Translations under genes and position numbers: made by a program
In this document: in pieces, positions 1 through 9,040 of the stretch
How positions within the stretch are numbered: position 1 is the first letter of the stretch
Layout of the letters: every line of letters begins with the position of its first letter
Notes under the pieces: model-generated
Databases searched by the model: none
What the model was told of the DNA's origin: nothing
The model's input: only the letters and a program-made list of their open reading frames with translations
Source of the DNA: Mycobacterium sp.
Lineage (GTDB): Bacteria > Actinomycetota > Actinomycetes > Mycobacteriales > Mycobacteriaceae
NCBI RefSeq assembly: GCF_029961025.1
Contig: NZ_JASBVP010000003.1
Span: forward strand, 224,248 to 288,247
Reading direction: 5' to 3'
DNA: 64,000 bases

Positions 1-3
1 AGC

Positions 4-1725
4 ATGAGCACCCAATCGGCGCCCCCGGTGGCGCCCCCGGAGCTGACCGACGGTTTCCACCTGCTGGTCGACGCCCTCAAGCTCAACGGGGTCGGCACCA
101 TCTACGGGCTGGTCGGCATCCCGATCACCAACCTCGCCCGGCTGGCGCAGGCATCGGGAATGCGCTTCATCGGTTTCCGGCACGAGACCTCCGCCGGCAA
201 TGCCGCAGCGGCCGCCGGGTTTTTGACCCGCCGGCCCGGCGTGTGCCTGACGGTGTCCGCGCCGGGTTTCCTCAACGGGCTGGTGGCGCTGGCGAACGCC
301 ACCACGAACTGCTTCCCGATGATCCAGATCTCGGGATCGGGCGAGCGGGCGCTGGTCGACCTGCAACGCGGCGACTACCAGGAACTCGACCAGCTGGGCG
401 CGGCCCGGCCGTTCGCGAAGGCGGCGTACCGGATCACCCGGGCCGCGGACGTCGGGCGCGGTGTCGCGCGCGCGGTCCGCACCGCGGTATCCGGGCGACC
501 GGGCGGCGTCTACCTCGACGTCCCCGGCGCGGTGCTTGCCGAGGCTATCGACGCCGCCACCGCCGCCGGGACGCTGTGGCGGGTGGTCGATGCCGCTCCG
601 CGGCAGCTGCCGGCGCCCGAAGCGGTCGAGAGTGCCCTGAGGCTGCTGGCGCAGGCCCAACGCCCGCTGCTGGTGCTCGGCAAGGGTGCGGCATATGCGC
701 AGGCCGACAACGTGATTCGACAGTTCATAGAGACCGCCGGGATGCCCTATCTGCCGATGTCGATGGCCAAGGGGCTGCTGCCGGACTCGCATCCGCAGTC
801 GGTCGCGGCCGCGCGCTCGCTGGCGCTGGCCCGTGCGGATGTGGTCATGCTGGTCGGTGCCCGGCTGAATTGGCTGCTGGGCCACGGCGAGCCGCCGCGA
901 TGGTCCGCCGATGCGAAGTTCATCCAGGTCGACATCGAGGCGTCCGAGTTCGACAGCAATCAACCGATCGCGGTGCCGCTGGCCGGCGATGTCGGCTCGG
1001 TGATGGCGGCGTTGCTCGACGGCCTGCGGGAACATCGGATCGTGGTGCCGGCGGCCTGGACTCGCGAGCTCGCCGAGCGGCGGGCCCGCAACGACGCGGC
1101 GCTGCGTGAGCGGCTGGCCGACGATGCCCATCCGATGCGCTTTTATGGCGCGCTGCGCGCGGTTCGCGACGTGCTGGACCGCCACCCGCAGGTCTACCTG
1201 GTCAACGAGGGCGCCAACGCTCTCGATATCGCCCGCAACGTCCTCGACATGCAGGTGGCGCGGCACCGGCTCGACAGCGGGACCTGGGGCGTCATGGGTG
1301 TCGGCATGGGCTATGCGATCGCCGCCGCCGTCGAAACCGGCGCGCCGGTGGTTGCGATCGTGGGGGATAGCGCATTCGGTTTTAGCGCCATGGAATTCGA
1401 GACCGTCTGCCGCTACCGGCTGCCGATCACCGCCGTCATCCTCAACAACGGCGGCATCTACCGCGGCGACGAGGCCGCCGTCTCGGGGACCGATCCGGCG
1501 CCCACCGTCCTCAACGCCCACGCACGCCATGAGCTAATCGCAGAAGCGTTCGGCGGCAAGGGTTATCACGTTACCACCCCGGCGGAGCTGCGCTCCGCGC
1601 TGAGTGAGGCGCTGGCCGGCGGCACCCCGGCGATCATCGACTGCGAACTAGACCCTGCCGCCGGCGAGGAAAGCGGGCATTTGGCCGGCCTGAACCCGAG
1701 GAGCACCGTCACGCCCGGTGGCTGA
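4..1725 (+). CDS. oxcA: Oxalyl-CoA decarboxylase (ThDP enzyme)
   Basis: Thiamine-diphosphate enzyme expected to convert oxalyl-CoA to formyl-CoA and CO2. The N-terminal Pyr domain holds the YGLVGIPITNLAR stretch typical of oxalyl-CoA decarboxylases and the activating Glu61 in RHE. The block around residues 85-110 (SAPGFLNGLVALANATTN) is near-invariant in this family. The C-terminal PP domain has the ThDP/Mg site starting GDSAFGF (about residue 454) and ending at NNGG. At 573 residues it is close to the usual length (M. tuberculosis OxcA, Rv0118c, about 580). ATG at 4 is the only sensible start, but its ribosome binding site lies outside the window. Its normal partner, formyl-CoA transferase, is not adjacent; a family III CoA-transferase lies 54 kb away. 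Confidence 0.93.
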   Translation: MSTQSAPPVAPPELTDGFHLLVDALKLNGVGTIYGLVGIPITNLARLAQASGMRFIGFRHETSAGNAAAAAGFLTRRPGVCLTVSAPGFLNGLVALANATTNCFPMIQISGSGERALVDLQRGDYQELDQLGAARPFAKAAYRITRAADVGRGVARAVRTAVSGRPGGVYLDVPGAVLAEAIDAATAAGTLWRVVDAAPRQLPAPEAVESALRLLAQAQRPLLVLGKGAAYAQADNVIRQFIETAGMPYLPMSMAKGLLPDSHPQSVAAARSLALARADVVMLVGARLNWLLGHGEPPRWSADAKFIQVDIEASEFDSNQPIAVPLAGDVGSVMAALLDGLREHRIVVPAAWTRELAERRARNDAALRERLADDAHPMRFYGALRAVRDVLDRHPQVYLVNEGANALDIARNVLDMQVARHRLDSGTWGVMGVGMGYAIAAAVETGAPVVAIVGDSAFGFSAMEFETVCRYRLPITAVILNNGGIYRGDEAAVSGTDPAPTVLNAHARHELIAEAFGGKGYHVTTPAELRSALSEALAGGTPAIIDCELDPAAGEESGHLAGLNPRSTVTPGG

Positions 1726-1729
1726 GGGC

Positions 1730-1756
1730 CCGACCCCGGCCCAATCCACGGGTCGG
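1730..1756. terminator. Inverted repeat between convergent genes
   Basis: Perfect 7-bp arms CCGACCC (1730-1736) and GGGTCGG (1750-1756) separated by 13 bases lie four bases after the oxcA stop and before the 3' end of the opposing esterase gene. There is no T run, which is common for mycobacterial terminators. The position between convergent genes fits a bidirectional terminator. Confidence 0.4.
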
Positions 1757-1785
1757 AGTGGGTTCCGGGCAAGCGCCGGGCGGTC

Positions 1786-2682
1786 TCAGGCGGTCAGCAG
1801 GGGTGCCAGCCAGGTCAGCTCGGCGGGCAGTTGTGCGCTCCAAAACGCTGCGTCGTGCCCGCCGGGTGAAAAACCGCCCGCCGGCGGGTGCGGCAGCTGG
1901 GCGACGAACTGGCGGGTCGCGGCGTAGAAGGGGTCGCCGATGCCGCAGTCCACCCGGATCGGGATCGACGCCAGCGCGGGCAGCCCGAACACCGAGTTCG
2001 CCGCCCAGTCGTCGGGGCCGTCGAACGCCCCGGGCGCGGCTGCGCCGGGGGAGAGCCACAGCGCCGGGCTGACCGCGCAGATCGCCGCGGTCCGGTCCGG
2101 CCCCAGCCGACTGCCGAGCAGCAACGCGCCGTAGCCGCCCATCGACCAGCCCAGAAACGCCACCCGGGAGGTGTCCAGGCCCTGCGTGCCCAGCAGCGGG
2201 ATGAGCTCCTGCAGCACCATGGCTCCGGAATCCTCACCGGAAGCCCTTTTGTGCCAATAACTTCCGCCACCGTCGACGGCGACCACCGCGAACGGCGGCA
2301 GGCCCGCGGCGACGGCCTGCGCCAGACCGTGCTCGACGCCGCCGGCCATCACCGAGGCCGCGTCCGAGCCCTTGCCGTGCAGGGTGATCACCGGTCGCAG
2401 GGCGTTAGTCTGACCCGGTGGGCGGGCGATCGCCCAGTTCGTCACCACTCCGCCGCGGGCCGCCGACACGAACGAGCCGGTCGCCATCGTCGGCGCCGTC
2501 GGGGCCGGCGGTGCGGCCGGTGCCAGCGGAACGTGGGTGGCCGCCATCACCACCGGCGCGGCCGGCGCGGGCCGGGAATCCAGCACCGGGCCGAGCGTCT
2601 GGGCGCCCAGCGCGCCCGCGGCCATGCCGACACCGAGCCGCAGCACCGCGCGGCGGGTCAACTCGGGCATGCGGGTCATCAT
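1786..2682 (-). CDS. Exported alpha/beta-hydrolase (esterase D-like), Rv0774c type
   Basis: Putative secreted esterase. The N-terminus has a twin-arginine signal (MPELTRRAVLRLGVGMAAG) followed by a Pro/Ala-rich linker, so Tat export is likely. The mature part has an alpha/beta-hydrolase fold with the nucleophile elbow GWSMGG and a late GGHD with the probable catalytic His. M. tuberculosis Rv0774c (about 310 residues) is the likely orthologue, as the neighbouring genes match Rv0775-Rv0777. I chose the ATG at 2682 (MMTRMPEL); an in-frame ATG at 2736 would add 18 residues that do not look like a signal peptide and would overlap the divergent regulator's promoter. The gene is divergent from the TetR gene 62 bases away, a typical regulator-target layout. 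Confidence 0.82.
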   Translation of the reverse strand: MMTRMPELTRRAVLRLGVGMAAGALGAQTLGPVLDSRPAPAAPVVMAATHVPLAPAAPPAPTAPTMATGSFVSAARGGVVTNWAIARPPGQTNALRPVITLHGKGSDAASVMAGGVEHGLAQAVAAGLPPFAVVAVDGGGSYWHKRASGEDSGAMVLQELIPLLGTQGLDTSRVAFLGWSMGGYGALLLGSRLGPDRTAAICAVSPALWLSPGAAAPGAFDGPDDWAANSVFGLPALASIPIRVDCGIGDPFYAATRQFVAQLPHPPAGGFSPGGHDAAFWSAQLPAELTWLAPLLTA

Positions 2683-2744
2683 GCCAGAGGGCGTTTGACC
2701 GAAAGCGCGATGCGCCACCGGGCGGGCTGGCAGCATGATGAGGC

Positions 2745-3356
2745 GTGACGGCAGCGGTGACCCCCAAGGGGGAACGCCGACGGTACGCGCTGGTGAGTGC
2801 CGCCGCCGAGCTGCTGCGCGAGGGCGGGTTCGAGGCGGTGCGGCACCGGGCGGTCGCCCGCAAGGCCGGTTTGCCGTTGGCGTCGACCACGTACTATTTC
2901 TCGTCTCTCGACGACCTCGTCACCAGGGCGGTCGAGCACATCGGAATGTTGGAGGTCGCGCAGCTGCGGGCCCGGGTCGCGGCCCTGTCGCGGCGCCGCC
3001 GCAGCGCCGAGAGGACCGTCGACGTGCTGGTCGACCTGCTCGTCGGCGACGGGTCGGCATCCCAGCTCACCGAGCAGCTGATCAGCCGGTACGAGCGCTA
3101 CATCGCCTGCGTGCGGCTGCCCGCGTTACGCGGTATCCAGCAGCGCAACCTGCGTCAGCGTGCCGAGGCTGTCGCCGAGGCTTTGGAACGATCGGGGCGT
3201 TCTGCGCACATCGGCCTGGTCTCGGCCCTGATCTGCGCGGCTGACGGTGCGGTGGTCTCCGCGCTGGTTGACGAGCGGCGGGATCCGCGGGCCGCCGCGC
3301 GGGCGACGCTGCTGGACGTCATCGATAGGCTGGCTCCCCCGGTCGGGGGGCTGTGA
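2745..3356 (+). CDS. TetR-family regulator, Rv0775 type
   Basis: 203-residue one-component repressor. The N-terminal helix-turn-helix runs over about residues 10-50 (GERRRYALVSAAAELLREGG ... VARKAGLPLASTTYYFSSLDDL), with the TTYYFSS recognition helix typical of TetR proteins. The C-terminal ligand domain is alpha-helical and Ala/Leu-rich. GTG start at 2745. It is divergent from the exported esterase, and the 60-base shared upstream region is where its operator is expected; I could not see a clean palindrome there. The ligand is unknown. Orthology to Rv0775 is inferred from order. Confidence 0.82.
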   Translation: MTAAVTPKGERRRYALVSAAAELLREGGFEAVRHRAVARKAGLPLASTTYYFSSLDDLVTRAVEHIGMLEVAQLRARVAALSRRRRSAERTVDVLVDLLVGDGSASQLTEQLISRYERYIACVRLPALRGIQQRNLRQRAEAVAEALERSGRSAHIGLVSALICAADGAVVSALVDERRDPRAAARATLLDVIDRLAPPVGGL

Positions 3357-3406
3357 GTCGTCGATCCCCCGGGGCTGCCACCGGTGATGCCGGCCGGCGC
3401 CCGGGG

Positions 3407-4159
3407 TCATCCCCGGTCCGGCGCGCCGCGGCGGAGCGCCCGGGGAAGCGATGGGGTGATGATGTAGCCCGTGGCGAGATCGCCGTAGATGGTGACGTCT
3501 TGCGGGCGGTGCTGCCGGTACAGCGCGATGTAGGCGCACAGCACGGCGTCGACGGGGTCTTCGGCCACGTCCAGCTGCGCCGGGCGGGTGGCCGTGGTGA
3601 CCCTGGTGCGCAACTCGACCCAGGCGGTGTTGCGGTTCACCCGCAGGGGCGGAGTCGCCGCATCAAGTCGCTCGATCAGCCCCATCAAGCGCAGCAGTTC
3701 GCTGCGGCGGGTGTCAAACGCGCCGTGCTTGTACTTCAGCGTGCGATCCAGGCCGAAAAGCACCACGCTCGCCGGATGCGGGTACACCTCGATGGCGCGC
3801 CGCATCGCCTCGGAGCGGGGATCCATATCCAGGCCGAGTGCGTCGGCCAGCCTGGCCCCGCGCGGAACCCCGGCAAACTCGGGCCGGCCGGTGTAGGCCG
3901 GTCGGGCACCCGCCTGGAACCGGCTGAAATCCCGGTTGAGCGCCTTCTCGCAGGGTCGGTGCCCGGTCGCGTTCGTCACCACCAGCGGCGCGTCGAACGC
4001 GGCCAGGCATCCCCCACGCAGGTAGCCGGACAGCGCTTGTGCGATGCTCGCGTCGTCTCGCGCCGCACCGGCGTGCAGCAGCCGGCCGTTCCCGTCGACT
4101 ACCGCCACCCCGCTCTGATTGATCTCTCCCCAAGCAAGGTCGATCCCGAGGTAATACAT
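3407..4159 (-). CDS. DUF429 family protein, Rv0776c type
   Basis: 250-residue protein with the N-terminal GIDLAWGE signature of DUF429 (a predicted RNase H-like fold with acidic metal-binding residues; function not established). The conserved blocks AAFDAPLVV and EVYPHPASVVLFG are also typical. ATG at 4159 (MYYLGIDLAWG) is preferred over an upstream GTG adding six residues. The gene is divergent from purB, with only 40 bases between the starts. Confidence 0.75.
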   Translation of the reverse strand: MYYLGIDLAWGEINQSGVAVVDGNGRLLHAGAARDDASIAQALSGYLRGGCLAAFDAPLVVTNATGHRPCEKALNRDFSRFQAGARPAYTGRPEFAGVPRGARLADALGLDMDPRSEAMRRAIEVYPHPASVVLFGLDRTLKYKHGAFDTRRSELLRLMGLIERLDAATPPLRVNRNTAWVELRTRVTTATRPAQLDVAEDPVDAVLCAYIALYRQHRPQDVTIYGDLATGYIITPSLPRALRRGAPDRG

Positions 4160-4185
4160 GACCCCAGCGTGGCGCACCCCGACCG

Positions 4186-4191
4186 TAAGCT
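4186..4191 (+). promoter_or_regulatory. Leaderless -10 element of purB
   Basis: TAAGCT matches the mycobacterial TANNNT -10 hexamer and ends eight bases before the purB GTG. There is no Shine-Dalgarno sequence upstream of the GTG, so transcription probably starts at the start codon itself. Confidence 0.6.
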
Positions 4192-4199
4192 AGCTCGTT

Positions 4200-5618
4200 G
4201 TGAGCATTCCGAACGTGCTGGCCGACCGATACGCCAGCGCCGAGATGACGGCGATTTGGTCGCCGGAGGCCAGAGTCGTCGCGGAGCGGCGGCTGTGGCT
4301 GGCGGTGCTGCGGGCGCAGGCGGAACTCGGTGTCGAAGTTCCCCCGGGCGTGATCGCCGACTACGAACGGGTGCTCGAGGATGTCGATTTGGCTGCCATC
4401 GCGGCGCGGGAGCGGGTGCTGCGCCACGACGTCAAGGCGCGCATCGAGGAGTTCAACGCGCTGGCCGGTCACCAGCACATTCACCGGGGGATGACCAGCC
4501 GGGATGTGACCGAGAACGTCGAGCAACTGCAGATCCGCCAATCGTTGGAGCTGGTGTTCTCCCACGGCGTGGCGGTGGCGGCCCGGCTGGCCGAGCGGGC
4601 GGTCGCCTACCGCGACCTGGTGATGGTCGGGCGCAGCCACAACGTCGCCGCGCAGGCCACCACGTTGGGCAAGCGGTTCGCCTCCGCCGCGCAGGAGACG
4701 CTGATCGCGTTGCGGCGGCTGCGGGAGCTGATCGACGGCTACCCGCTGCGCGGCATCAAGGGCCCGATGGGCACCGCGCAGGACATGCTCGACCTGCTCG
4801 GCGGTGACCCGGCGAAGTTGGCGACCCTGGAGCGGCGTGTTGCCGACTTTCTCGGATTCCCAACGGTATTAAACAGTGTCGGGCAGGTGTACCCGCGCTC
4901 GCTGGATTACGAGGTGGTCTCGGCGCTGGTGCAGCTGGGCGCCGGGCCGTCGTCGCTGGCGCACACCATCCGCCTGATGGCCGGCCACGAGCTGGTCACC
5001 GAGGGCTTCGCGCCGGGACAGGTCGGGTCCTCGGCGATGCCGCACAAGATGAACACCCGCAGTTGCGAGCGGGTCAACGGCCTGCAGGTGGTGCTGCGCG
5101 GGTATGCCACGATGGTGGCCGAGCTGGCCGGGGCGCAGTGGAACGAAGGCGACGTGTCCTGCTCGGTGGTGCGCCGGACGGCGCTGCCGGACAGCTTTTT
5201 CGCCGTCGACGGGCAGATCGAGACGTTTTTGACCGTGCTCGAGGAGTTCGGCGCCTACCCCGCGGTGATCGAGCGGGAACTAAACCGCTATCTCCCGTTT
5301 CTGGGCACCACCAAGGTGCTGATCGCCGCGGTGCGCGCCGGGATGGGGCGGGAAGCGGCCCATCAGGTGATCCAAGAACACGCGGTGGCGGCCGCGCTGG
5401 CGATGCGCGAGGGCACCGACGAACCCGACCTGGTGGGCCGGCTGGCCGCCGACCCGAGGTTGCCGTTGGACCGGTCGGCGCTGGACGCCGCGCTGGCCGA
5501 CACCCGGTCGTTCACCGGTGCCGCCGGCGATCAGGTCGATCACGTGGTGGCGGCGGTGGACGAGTTGGTGGGCCGCTACCCGGAGGCCGCGAAGTACACA
5601 CCGGGTGCGATCCTCTAG
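4200..5618 (+). CDS. purB: Adenylosuccinate lyase
   Basis: Cytosolic enzyme acting twice in purine synthesis: it splits SAICAR to AICAR and adenylosuccinate to AMP, each time releasing fumarate. The aspartase/fumarase signature GSSAMPHKMN is at about residues 279-288, with the GMTSRDVTENVEQ block near residue 100 and the catalytic His region in SHNVAAQATT. 472 residues, the size of Rv0777. GTG at 4200 is supported by the start of homology (SIPNVLADRYAS) and the leaderless -10 element. Standing alone, it is followed by an IS110 insertion rather than by cyp126 as in M. tuberculosis. Confidence 0.97.
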   Translation: MSIPNVLADRYASAEMTAIWSPEARVVAERRLWLAVLRAQAELGVEVPPGVIADYERVLEDVDLAAIAARERVLRHDVKARIEEFNALAGHQHIHRGMTSRDVTENVEQLQIRQSLELVFSHGVAVAARLAERAVAYRDLVMVGRSHNVAAQATTLGKRFASAAQETLIALRRLRELIDGYPLRGIKGPMGTAQDMLDLLGGDPAKLATLERRVADFLGFPTVLNSVGQVYPRSLDYEVVSALVQLGAGPSSLAHTIRLMAGHELVTEGFAPGQVGSSAMPHKMNTRSCERVNGLQVVLRGYATMVAELAGAQWNEGDVSCSVVRRTALPDSFFAVDGQIETFLTVLEEFGAYPAVIERELNRYLPFLGTTKVLIAAVRAGMGREAAHQVIQEHAVAAALAMREGTDEPDLVGRLAADPRLPLDRSALDAALADTRSFTGAAGDQVDHVVAAVDELVGRYPEAAKYTPGAIL

Positions 5619-5715
5619 ACGGTATGGGGGGCTGGGGTCTCGCTCACATGTGAACGTGGGTTGCCGACAGGAAACGGGTCCTGGCCGGTAGAGCCACAAG
5701 ATGTGGGAGGCCCCA
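5619..5715 (+). other. Short purB-IS110 junction, probable IS left end
   Basis: The 97 bases between the purB stop and the transposase GTG contain the perfect 10-bp palindrome TCACATGTGA (5644-5653). They end with GGGAGG (5705-5710), a good ribosome binding site for GTG 5716. The true left end of the element must lie in here, but IS110 elements lack terminal inverted repeats, so I cannot place it. Confidence 0.4.
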
Positions 5716-6798
5716 GTGAAGGTTCAGCGTACGAGTGTTGGTTTGGATGTGCATGCGCGGTCGGTGGTTGGGTGCGCGTTGGACGGAGATACCGGTGAGG
5801 TATTCGAACGTCGGTTGACCCCGGATTATCAGGAGATTTTGGAGTGGTTGCGATCGTTGCCGGGCCGGGTCGCGGTGGCCTATGAGGCTGGCCCGACGGG
5901 GTTCGGTCTGGCGCGCTTTCTGGTGGCGGCTGGGGTGATGTGTCTGGTGGCCGCTCCGTCGAAGCTGCAACGCCCGACCGGGGATCGGGTCAAGACCGAT
6001 GCCCGTGATGCGGCGCATCTGGCCCGGTTGCTGCATTTGGGTCAGATTGTGGAGGTCACGGTTCCCAGCGCCGAGCAGGAGGCGGCCCGAGATCTGGTGC
6101 GGGCACGAGAGGACTGCCGCGGGGATCTGATGAGTGCCCGGCATCGATTGTCGAAACTGCTGTTGCGGCAGGGGGTTATCTATTCCGGTGGAGGAACTTG
6201 GACCGGCAAGCACGAACTGTGGCTGCAGCGGCAGCGGTTTGACGCACCGGCGTTGCAGCTCACCTACGACACGGCACTGGACACGATGCTGGCCACCGTG
6301 GATCGCCGTAACCGCCTCGACGAGGCGATCGCCAAGTTGGCCGCCGACAGCGCCTACACCCCGGTGGTGACCCGGCTGGGTTGTCTGCGCGGGGTCTCGA
6401 CGCTGACGGCGTTTGGGCTGGCCGTCGAGATCGGCGACTGGCACCGGTTGACCGGCCGCTCGATCGGCGCCTACCTGGGTCTGGTGCCATGCGAGTACAG
6501 CTCGGGGGCTTCCCGCTCGCAGGGGGCGATCACCAAGACCGGCAACGGCCACGCCCGCCGACTGCTCATCGAGGCGGCCTGGCATCACCGCCAGCCCTAC
6601 CGACCCGGAATGGTGATGCGGCGCCGCTGGGACGCGGCCAGCCCGGCAGCACGGGCGCGCGGCCAACAGGCCAACCGGCGCCTGCACGAGCGCTGGTGTC
6701 GCTTCGATGCCCGTAACAAGCGCCCGGTGGTCGCCAACACCGCGATCGCCCGCGAACTGGCGGGCTGGTGCTGGTCACTGGCGGTCCTCGACAGCTAA
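5716..6798 (+). mobile_element. IS110-family transposase (DEDD recombinase)
   Basis: 360-residue transposase with the two-domain IS110 layout. The N-terminal RuvC-like DEDD domain shows Asp11 in VGLDVH, Glu in AYEAGPTGFGL, and KTDARDAAHLARL. The C-terminal Tnp domain contains GCLRGVSTLTAFGLAVEIGD and GLVPCEYSSGASRSQGAITKTGN, whose Ser in YSSG is the expected nucleophile. I prefer GTG 5716 over ATG 5701 because GGGAGG at 5705-5710 is correctly spaced for it and homology begins with VQRTSVGLD. The frame is intact, so the element may be active. It occupies the place of cyp126 between purB and purC. IS110 transposases use a structured bridge RNA encoded in a non-coding end of the element. Confidence 0.93.
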
Positions 6799-7124
6799 AC
6801 CCGCGCCCTCCACAACTGCCCGAATCGAGCCTGGTGGCGGCAGCGCCTGGGAGTGACCCGCGAACGCTTTATGAGCAATCCTGTTGCCTGACAACATGAT
6901 GACGCTCGACCTCTAGATCCGCGATCCACTCCAGCAGAACAGTCCGTCCTGCGGTAACCAACCCGCGAATATCAGACTTGACACCCGCGTCGACAACCTC
7001 GACACGCTCGCCAACCGGGACGATTCGGTCAACCGGAAGCAGGCGCCCGGCGACGGCCGCGGCGCCTGCTTCCCCCTGCCTGGTTGACAAAACGAATTAC
7101 ATATCAAAGCGTGTCGCCGCGGTA
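6799..7124 (+). other. Non-coding flank of the IS110 element, candidate guide-RNA region
   Basis: About 325 bases with no supportable gene and a visibly lower GC content than the neighbours. It contains the imperfect hairpin GTCGA-CAACC-TCGAC (6989-7003), a direct repeat CAACCGG (7012-7018 and 7030-7036), and the strong hairpin at 7035-7073. A minus-strand open frame (6869-7090) shows no recognisable domain and begins with TTG without a ribosome binding site. The right end of the element must lie somewhere here, running into the eroded 5' end of the TDT transporter gene. Confidence 0.4.
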
Positions 7125-8060
7125 ATGGCCACCGGCATCTTGTCGATCGCCGCCCGCGATCACCACTACCCGCTGATCAGCGACGCGCTGGACGCGCTGG
7201 CCGTCGGGGGCCTGGTGCTCCTGGTCGCTGCGGTGGTGGCCAGCGCCGTCACGCGTCGGATCGCCATCTGGGATTTGACGGATCCCGACGTCACGCTGCG
7301 GCTGTTCACCTTCGTCGCCGCGTGCGCGGTGCTGGCCGCCAGGCTTGCGGCCCATGTACTGGTGGCCGGTGCCCTCGCGGTGGTGGCGCTGTCGTCGTGG
7401 CTGGTGCTGACCGGGCTTACCGTGCGTAACATGGCGGCCCGCCGGCTGCCGCGGCTGCGTGACCACGCCCACGGCGCGTGGGAGCTGCCCAGCGTGGGCA
7501 CGTCTGGTCTGGTGATTGTGGCGGTTCGGCTCGGCCATCACACCGGACACCGTTGGTGGTTGGCGGCTGCTGTGCCGATCTGGCTGGCGGCGATCGGCGT
7601 CTACGTCCTGATGACGTGGCTGATCCTCTGGCGCGCGGTTGCCGAGCGGCAGGATCGTGACGGCTTCGAGCCGGATACCTGGATTCTGATGGGCGCCTTG
7701 GCCATCTCGACACTGGCCGGCGACTACATCCACCAACTGGCCCCCGCGTGGTTGGCGGGTGCGGTGCGAGCGGCCACCGTGCTGACCTGGACCCTGGCCA
7801 CGTTATGGATTCCCCCGCTGATCTATTTCGGTCTGCACCGTATCGGCCGGCGGCCCGAGGCGCTGCAGTTCGCCGGTGTCTGGTGGGCGTTGGTGTTTCC
7901 CTTGGGCATGTACTCGGCGGCGACCCATGCTATGGCGGCCGAGCTGGATTTATGGTCGCTGCAGACGGTTTCGCTGGTGTTCTTCTGGAACGCGCTGGCG
8001 GTGTGGCTGATCGTGGCCGGCGCCGGGCTGCTGCGATTGCGGCGCGTGCTGGGGCGGTGA
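6978..8060 (+). CDS. TDT/TehA (SLAC1-like) transporter, N-terminus uncertain
   Basis: Integral membrane protein of the tellurite-resistance/dicarboxylate transporter family, with about ten hydrophobic segments. Family hallmarks are [11 protein letters not shown] at the start of TM1, [13 protein letters not shown] in the middle and [14 protein letters not shown] near the end. Recognisable homology begins only at about nucleotide 7110. The first roughly 45 codons of the open frame (from TTG 6978) are Ser/Thr/Pro/Arg-rich and overlap the IS flank hairpin, so they are probably not native. ATG 7125 is the first good start inside homology but has no ribosome binding site and cuts into TM1. The gene may therefore have lost its original 5' end to the insertion. 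It lies 80 bases upstream of purC. Confidence 0.65.
   Translation: MTPASTTSTRSPTGTIRSTGSRRPATAAAPASPCLVDKTNYISKRVAAVMATGILSIAARDHHYPLISDALDALAVGGLVLLVAAVVASAVTRRIAIWDLTDPDVTLRLFTFVAACAVLAARLAAHVLVAGALAVVALSSWLVLTGLTVRNMAARRLPRLRDHAHGAWELPSVGTSGLVIVAVRLGHHTGHRWWLAAAVPIWLAAIGVYVLMTWLILWRAVAERQDRDGFEPDTWILMGALAISTLAGDYIHQLAPAWLAGAVRAATVLTWTLATLWIPPLIYFGLHRIGRRPEALQFAGVWWALVFPLGMYSAATHAMAAELDLWSLQTVSLVFFWNALAVWLIVAGAGLLRLRRVLGR
7035..7073. repeat. Perfect 13-bp inverted repeat (stable hairpin)
   Basis: Arms GGAAGCAGGCGCC (7035-7047) and GGCGCCTGCTTCC (7061-7073) are exact complements around a 13-base loop. No T run follows, so it is not a classical terminator. Located 237 bases after the transposase stop, it may be part of an element-encoded RNA or of the element end. 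Confidence 0.6.
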
Positions 8061-8128
8061 GCATCGGCGGTGGCGGGCGGGGGCGAACCGCGACCTCGTG
8101 GGCCTGCCCCCAGCGCCGGGCAGCCCGA

Positions 8129-8134
8129 TACGCT
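8129..8134 (+). promoter_or_regulatory. Leaderless -10 element of purC
   Basis: TACGCT lies six bases before the purC GTG (8141), with no ribosome binding site between. This matches the TANNNT-N6-start pattern of leaderless mycobacterial genes. Confidence 0.6.
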
Positions 8135-8140
8135 GACCTG

Positions 8141-9040
8141 GTGCGCCTGCGCCCCCGGTTGTCCGAGTACCAACATCTGGCCAGCGGTAAGGTCCGTGAG
8201 CTGTACCGCATCGATGACGAGCATCTGCTGTTCGTCGCGACCGACCGGATCTCGGCGTTCGACTACGTGCTCGACAGCACCATCCCGGACAAGGGGCGTG
8301 TGTTAACCGCGATGAGCGTGTTCTTTTTCACCCTCGTCGAAGTCCCCAACCACCTGGCCGGGCCGCCCGATGACCCGCGGATCCCCGACGAGGTGCTCGG
8401 GCGCGCGTTGGTGGTGCGCCGACTTCAGATGATCCCGGTGGAGTGCGTGGCGCGCGGCTATCTAACCGGATCGGGGCTATCCGACTACCAGCGAACCGGT
8501 ACAGTCTGTGGGATCCGCTTGCCGCCCGGCCTGGTTGAGGCCAGCAGGCTTCCCACCCCGCTGTTCACCCCGGCGACGAAAGCACAGCCCGGACACCATG
8601 ATGAGAACATTCCGTTCGCGCGGCTGATCCAGATGGTCGGCGCGGTGCGCGCCAACCAATTGCGGGACCGTACCCTACAGACCTATGTGCGGGCCGCCGA
8701 CCACGCATTGACGAAAGGAATTATCATCGCCGACACCAAATTCGAATTCGGTCTCGACCCGCACGGCAACCTGGTGCTGGCCGACGAGATCTTCACCCCC
8801 GACTCGTCACGGTACTGGTCGGCCCAGCAGTATCGTGCCGGCGTTGTCCAGGACAGCTTCGATAAGCAGTTCGTCCGCAACTGGCTCACCAGCCCCGAGT
8901 CGGGATGGGACCGAACCGGCTCGGAGCCGCCACCGCCGCTTCCGGACCATGTCATCGTGGCCACCCGGGAGCGCTACATCGAGGCCTACGAACGGATTTC
9001 CGGAAAGAGTTTCGACGACTGGATTGGCCGGGGCGCATGA
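8141..9040 (+). CDS. purC: SAICAR synthetase
   Basis: ATP-dependent ligase joining aspartate to CAIR in step 8 of IMP synthesis. The N-terminal [27 protein letters not shown] block, the second SAICAR signature [23 protein letters not shown] and the C-terminal DTKFEFG are all present. 299 residues, equal in size to Rv0780. GTG 8141 is chosen because homology starts there ([16 protein letters not shown]) and a leaderless -10 lies just upstream; the reading frame is open for about 130 more codons 5', without homology. The stop overlaps the ptrB start (ATGA), so the two are co-translated. Confidence 0.97.
   Translation: MRLRPRLSEYQHLASGKVRELYRIDDEHLLFVATDRISAFDYVLDSTIPDKGRVLTAMSVFFFTLVEVPNHLAGPPDDPRIPDEVLGRALVVRRLQMIPVECVARGYLTGSGLSDYQRTGTVCGIRLPPGLVEASRLPTPLFTPATKAQPGHHDENIPFARLIQMVGAVRANQLRDRTLQTYVRAADHALTKGIIIADTKFEFGLDPHGNLVLADEIFTPDSSRYWSAQQYRAGVVQDSFDKQFVRNWLTSPESGWDRTGSEPPPPLPDHVIVATRERYIEAYERISGKSFDDWIGRGA

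Noticed and set aside
6869..7090. Minus-strand 73-codon frame in the IS flank
   Set aside because: TTG start without ribosome binding site, no recognisable family; region better explained as non-coding element end.
7104..7736. Open frame antisense to the TDT transporter
   Set aside because: Gln/His/Arg-rich shadow without hydrophobic or domain pattern; the plus strand has clear TDT motifs.
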